Shown here: piece after piece, positions 5,495 to 7,100 of the stretch | How the letters are laid out: each line of letters opens with the position of its first letter | Position numbering within the stretch: the stretch's first letter is position 1 | From: CALACW01 sp963627915 | GTDB taxonomy: Bacteria > Bacillota > Clostridia > Oscillospirales > Acutalibacteraceae | DNA: 7,100 bases | Assembly: GCA_963627915.1 (NCBI GenBank) | Contig: CAVGCY010000008.1 | Span: 1 to 7,100, forward strand | Direction: 5' to 3' | Made by a program: the position numbers and the translations under genes | The notes under the pieces: model-generated | The model's input: only the letters and a program-made list of their open reading frames with translations | The model's database searches: none | What the model was told of the DNA's origin: nothing

Positions 5495-6577
5495 TCAGGC
5501 GTTGTCCGCCTCAAATTTTTCCATAAACTCAACAAGCTTCCGAACGCCGTCAACAGGCATTGCATTATAAATCGAAGCTCTCATACCGCCGACGGTTCTG
5601 TGACCCTTAAGATTTAATAAACCCGCCTCTTCCGCTTCGGCTATAAACTTTTTATTAAGTTCGTCGGAATCCGTTACAAAAGGTACGTTCATAAGGGAAC
5701 GATCCTCTTTTACAACAGTGCCTGTGAACATTTTCGACGAGTCAAGGAAATCATAAAGGATTTTCGCTTTTTTCTCATTAATCTCTTTCATCTTTTCAAG
5801 ACCGCCGCGTTCCTTAATCCATTCAAGGACATTTTTACACATATAAATAGAGTAGCACGGAGGGGTATTATACATAGAACCGTTTTCGGCATGGACGGCG
5901 TAGTTAAGCATTGTCGGGGTGATATCTCTTGCTTTACCGAGCATATCCTCACGAATAATAACAACGGTAAGTCCCGCAGGACCTATATTCTTCTGCGCCC
6001 CACCGTAGAGAACGGCAAATTTTGAAACGTCTACAGGTTCAGACATAAAGGCCGACGAAATATCGCCGATAAGAGGAACAGAGCCTGTATCCGGAATTTC
6101 GCGGTAGCATGTACCGTAGATGGTATTATTTACGCAAATATACGCATAGTCTGCCTCCGGATCAAAATCCTCGGGCTTCGTTTTGGGAAGATAAGAAAAT
6201 GTCTTATCCGCGCTTGAGGCAACGACACGGGCATCGCCGTAACGGGAAGCCTCCTGATACGCTTTTTTAGCCCACTGACCGGTGATAATAAAATCGGCTT
6301 TTCCGCTGCCGGTCATAAAGTTAAGCGGAATCGCGGCGAACTGCGTGGAAGCTCCGCCTTGTAAAAACAAAACCTTATAATTATCGGGAATTTTTAAAAG
6401 CTCTCTGAAAAGAGCCTCTGCTTCGTCAATGATTGATTTAAAAACCTTGGAACGGTGCGACATCTCCATTACAGACTGTCCACTTCCTTTGTAATCGAGC
6501 ATTTCCTCCGCCGCTTTTCTCAAAACCTCTTCAGGCAGCATGGAGGGTCCCGCCGAAAAGTTATATACTCTGCTCAT
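5495..6577 (-). CDS. serC: Phosphoserine aminotransferase
   Basis: PLP-dependent cytosolic enzyme that transaminates 3-phosphohydroxypyruvate with glutamate to give phosphoserine. The 360-residue length is typical for SerC. It opens with the family signature YNFSAGPSMLP (5-15). GGAST (74-78) is the PLP-phosphate loop and Trp102 the likely ring-stacking residue. Asp172 (GDISS) should contact the pyridine nitrogen and Lys196 (GGAQKNIGPAG) forms the Schiff base. The C-terminal HRTVGGMRASIYNA (326-339) carries the His/Arg pair and Arg that bind the substrate phosphate and carboxylate. Everything expected is present, so the enzyme looks intact. The ATG at 6577 follows AAGGAGG (6586-6592) by eight bases. 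It is first in the operon; serA starts 24 bases after its stop. Some SerC proteins also act in pyridoxine synthesis in bacteria using the deoxyxylulose-dependent route; nothing here points to that. Confidence 0.97.
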   Translation of the reverse strand: MSRVYNFSAGPSMLPEEVLRKAAEEMLDYKGSGQSVMEMSHRSKVFKSIIDEAEALFRELLKIPDNYKVLFLQGGASTQFAAIPLNFMTGSGKADFIITGQWAKKAYQEASRYGDARVVASSADKTFSYLPKTKPEDFDPEADYAYICVNNTIYGTCYREIPDTGSVPLIGDISSAFMSEPVDVSKFAVLYGGAQKNIGPAGLTVVIIREDMLGKARDITPTMLNYAVHAENGSMYNTPPCYSIYMCKNVLEWIKERGGLEKMKEINEKKAKILYDFLDSSKMFTGTVVKEDRSLMNVPFVTDSDELNKKFIAEAEEAGLLNLKGHRTVGGMRASIYNAMPVDGVRKLVEFMEKFEADNA

Positions 6578-6585
6578 TAAAAAAA

Positions 6586-6592
6586 CCTCCTT
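6586..6592 (-). promoter_or_regulatory. Ribosome binding site of serC
   Basis: The minus-strand AAGGAGG is a perfect anti-16S match, eight bases before the serC ATG, and fixes that start. Confidence 0.9.
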
Positions 6593-6664
6593 GTCAAAGT
6601 CAGCGCAGATATATTTTTATACATTATATTATATGCAAAAAAAGTCTTTGCCGCTTTAAATCTT

Positions 6665-6693
6665 ATTATAGCAACGTTTGACGACAATATCAA
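6665..6693 (-). promoter_or_regulatory. serC-serA promoter
   Basis: On the minus strand a -35 box TTGATA (6693-6688) and a perfect -10 box TATAAT (6670-6665) are 17 bases apart. Transcription should begin near 6658, leaving a leader of about 80 bases. That leader contains an A/T-rich stretch with further TATAAT-like matches (about 6625-6635), possibly a weaker second promoter, but no T-box or obvious riboswitch. Confidence 0.8.
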
Positions 6694-7100
6694 TACCAAA
6701 AAAAATAATGAACATTTAAATATTCAAATGCACAAAAAAATGTTGCGCAAATATAAGTCGCATACGCATCACGCATGAAAACCGGCATAAGTTCAATCCC
6801 TGTCAGCTTAAATATCGAGCCGCACGAAATTACACTGTAAATTCGACTACCTTTTGCTATATGTAAAATATAATCCATTGCTATAATAACATAGGAACAA
6901 AAAATACCCGCGGTAGCGTAAAAATCGCAGCTCCCGCGGGAATTTTTTATTTTTTATTGATTTTCTTTAAGAGAAAATAATCATACTGCGTGTACTTCTC
7001 GGAAGTCATTAAAATCCGAATCAGTAATGCGCCAATCCGCAGTCACAGGTTTGATTCATTCTGAATATTTTCCATAAGAATCTGATTATTTTATAAATAA
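6694..7100. other. Right-hand intergenic region
   Basis: No confident gene. A minus-strand frame at 6690-6878 lacks a ribosome binding site and overlaps the serC promoter. A 20-codon minus-strand frame (ATG 7009, start MTSEKYTQYDYF, stop 6947-6949) runs into the terminator and could be the decayed tail of a gene from the right, but an in-frame TGA lies just upstream near 7040. The only solid feature is the terminator at 6907-6955. Confidence 0.55.
6907..6955. terminator. Bidirectional intrinsic terminator
   Basis: CCCGCGG (6907-6913) pairs with CCGCGGG (6934-6940), with GCG/CGC inside (6916-6918 with 6925-6927). On the plus strand the stem is followed by AATTTTTTATTTTTTA, a strong T-tract. 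On the minus strand it is followed by TATTTTTTG. No plus-strand gene precedes it here, so it most likely ends a minus-strand gene lying to the right of the window and insulates the serC promoter. Confidence 0.82.

Noticed and set aside
4989..5570. 193-codon plus-strand open frame
   Set aside because: It lies antisense to serA and the end of serC, whose motifs are unmistakable. It has no ribosome binding site and its composition is that of a mirror frame.
6690..6878. 62-codon minus-strand frame upstream of serC
   Set aside because: No Shine-Dalgarno before the ATG, the stop overlaps the serC -35 region, and the sequence is not protein-like.

Overview
The window looks like a chromosomal segment of a low-to-moderate GC Firmicute of class Clostridia, plausibly an Oscillospiraceae/Ruminococcaceae-type gut lineage. 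This rests on strong AAGGAGG-type ribosome binding sites, A/T-rich intergenic DNA, sigma-A style promoters, and a compact serC-serA pair whose SerA is the short form with a C-terminal ACT domain. The taxonomic call is inference; there is no rRNA or marker gene.

Layout. (1) Bases 1-2375, minus strand: the first 791 codons of a large secreted YD-repeat (RHS-type) protein. Its C-terminal part, where an RHS core and any toxin tip would lie, is beyond the left edge. It has a signal peptide, a repeated acidic SEPVSE linker, a dense cysteine cluster and then regular YD repeats. The unfinished frame means it is easily missed by a complete-ORF search. (2) Bases 2376-3511: about 1.1 kb with no confident gene but much secondary structure. 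It holds a nested long hairpin in the leader of the RHS-type gene, a tandem hairpin ending in a T-run, a 43-base imperfect palindrome and a possible pseudoknot, plus scraps of short reading frames that may be eroded genes. (3) Bases 3512-4142, plus strand: a TetR-family regulator with a clear promoter, a palindrome over its -35 box and a good ribosome binding site. (4) Bases 4158-4193: a strong hairpin terminator shared by the convergent tetR and serC-serA units. (5) Bases 4307-6577, minus strand: the serC-serA operon with a well-formed promoter at 6665-6693. (6) Bases 6694-7100: no confident gene; a bidirectional terminator at 6907-6955 isolates serC from whatever lies to the right.

How the parts work together. 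SerA oxidises 3-phosphoglycerate to 3-phosphohydroxypyruvate and SerC transaminates that to phosphoserine, so the operon supplies the first two steps of serine synthesis; no phosphatase (serB) is in the window. The TetR-family protein is alone in its transcription unit and probably represses itself; its wider target is not shown. The RHS-type protein appears unrelated to serine metabolism and is probably an exported surface or secreted protein. The items most worth a second look are its cysteine cluster, its structured leader, and the structured non-coding stretch between it and tetR.
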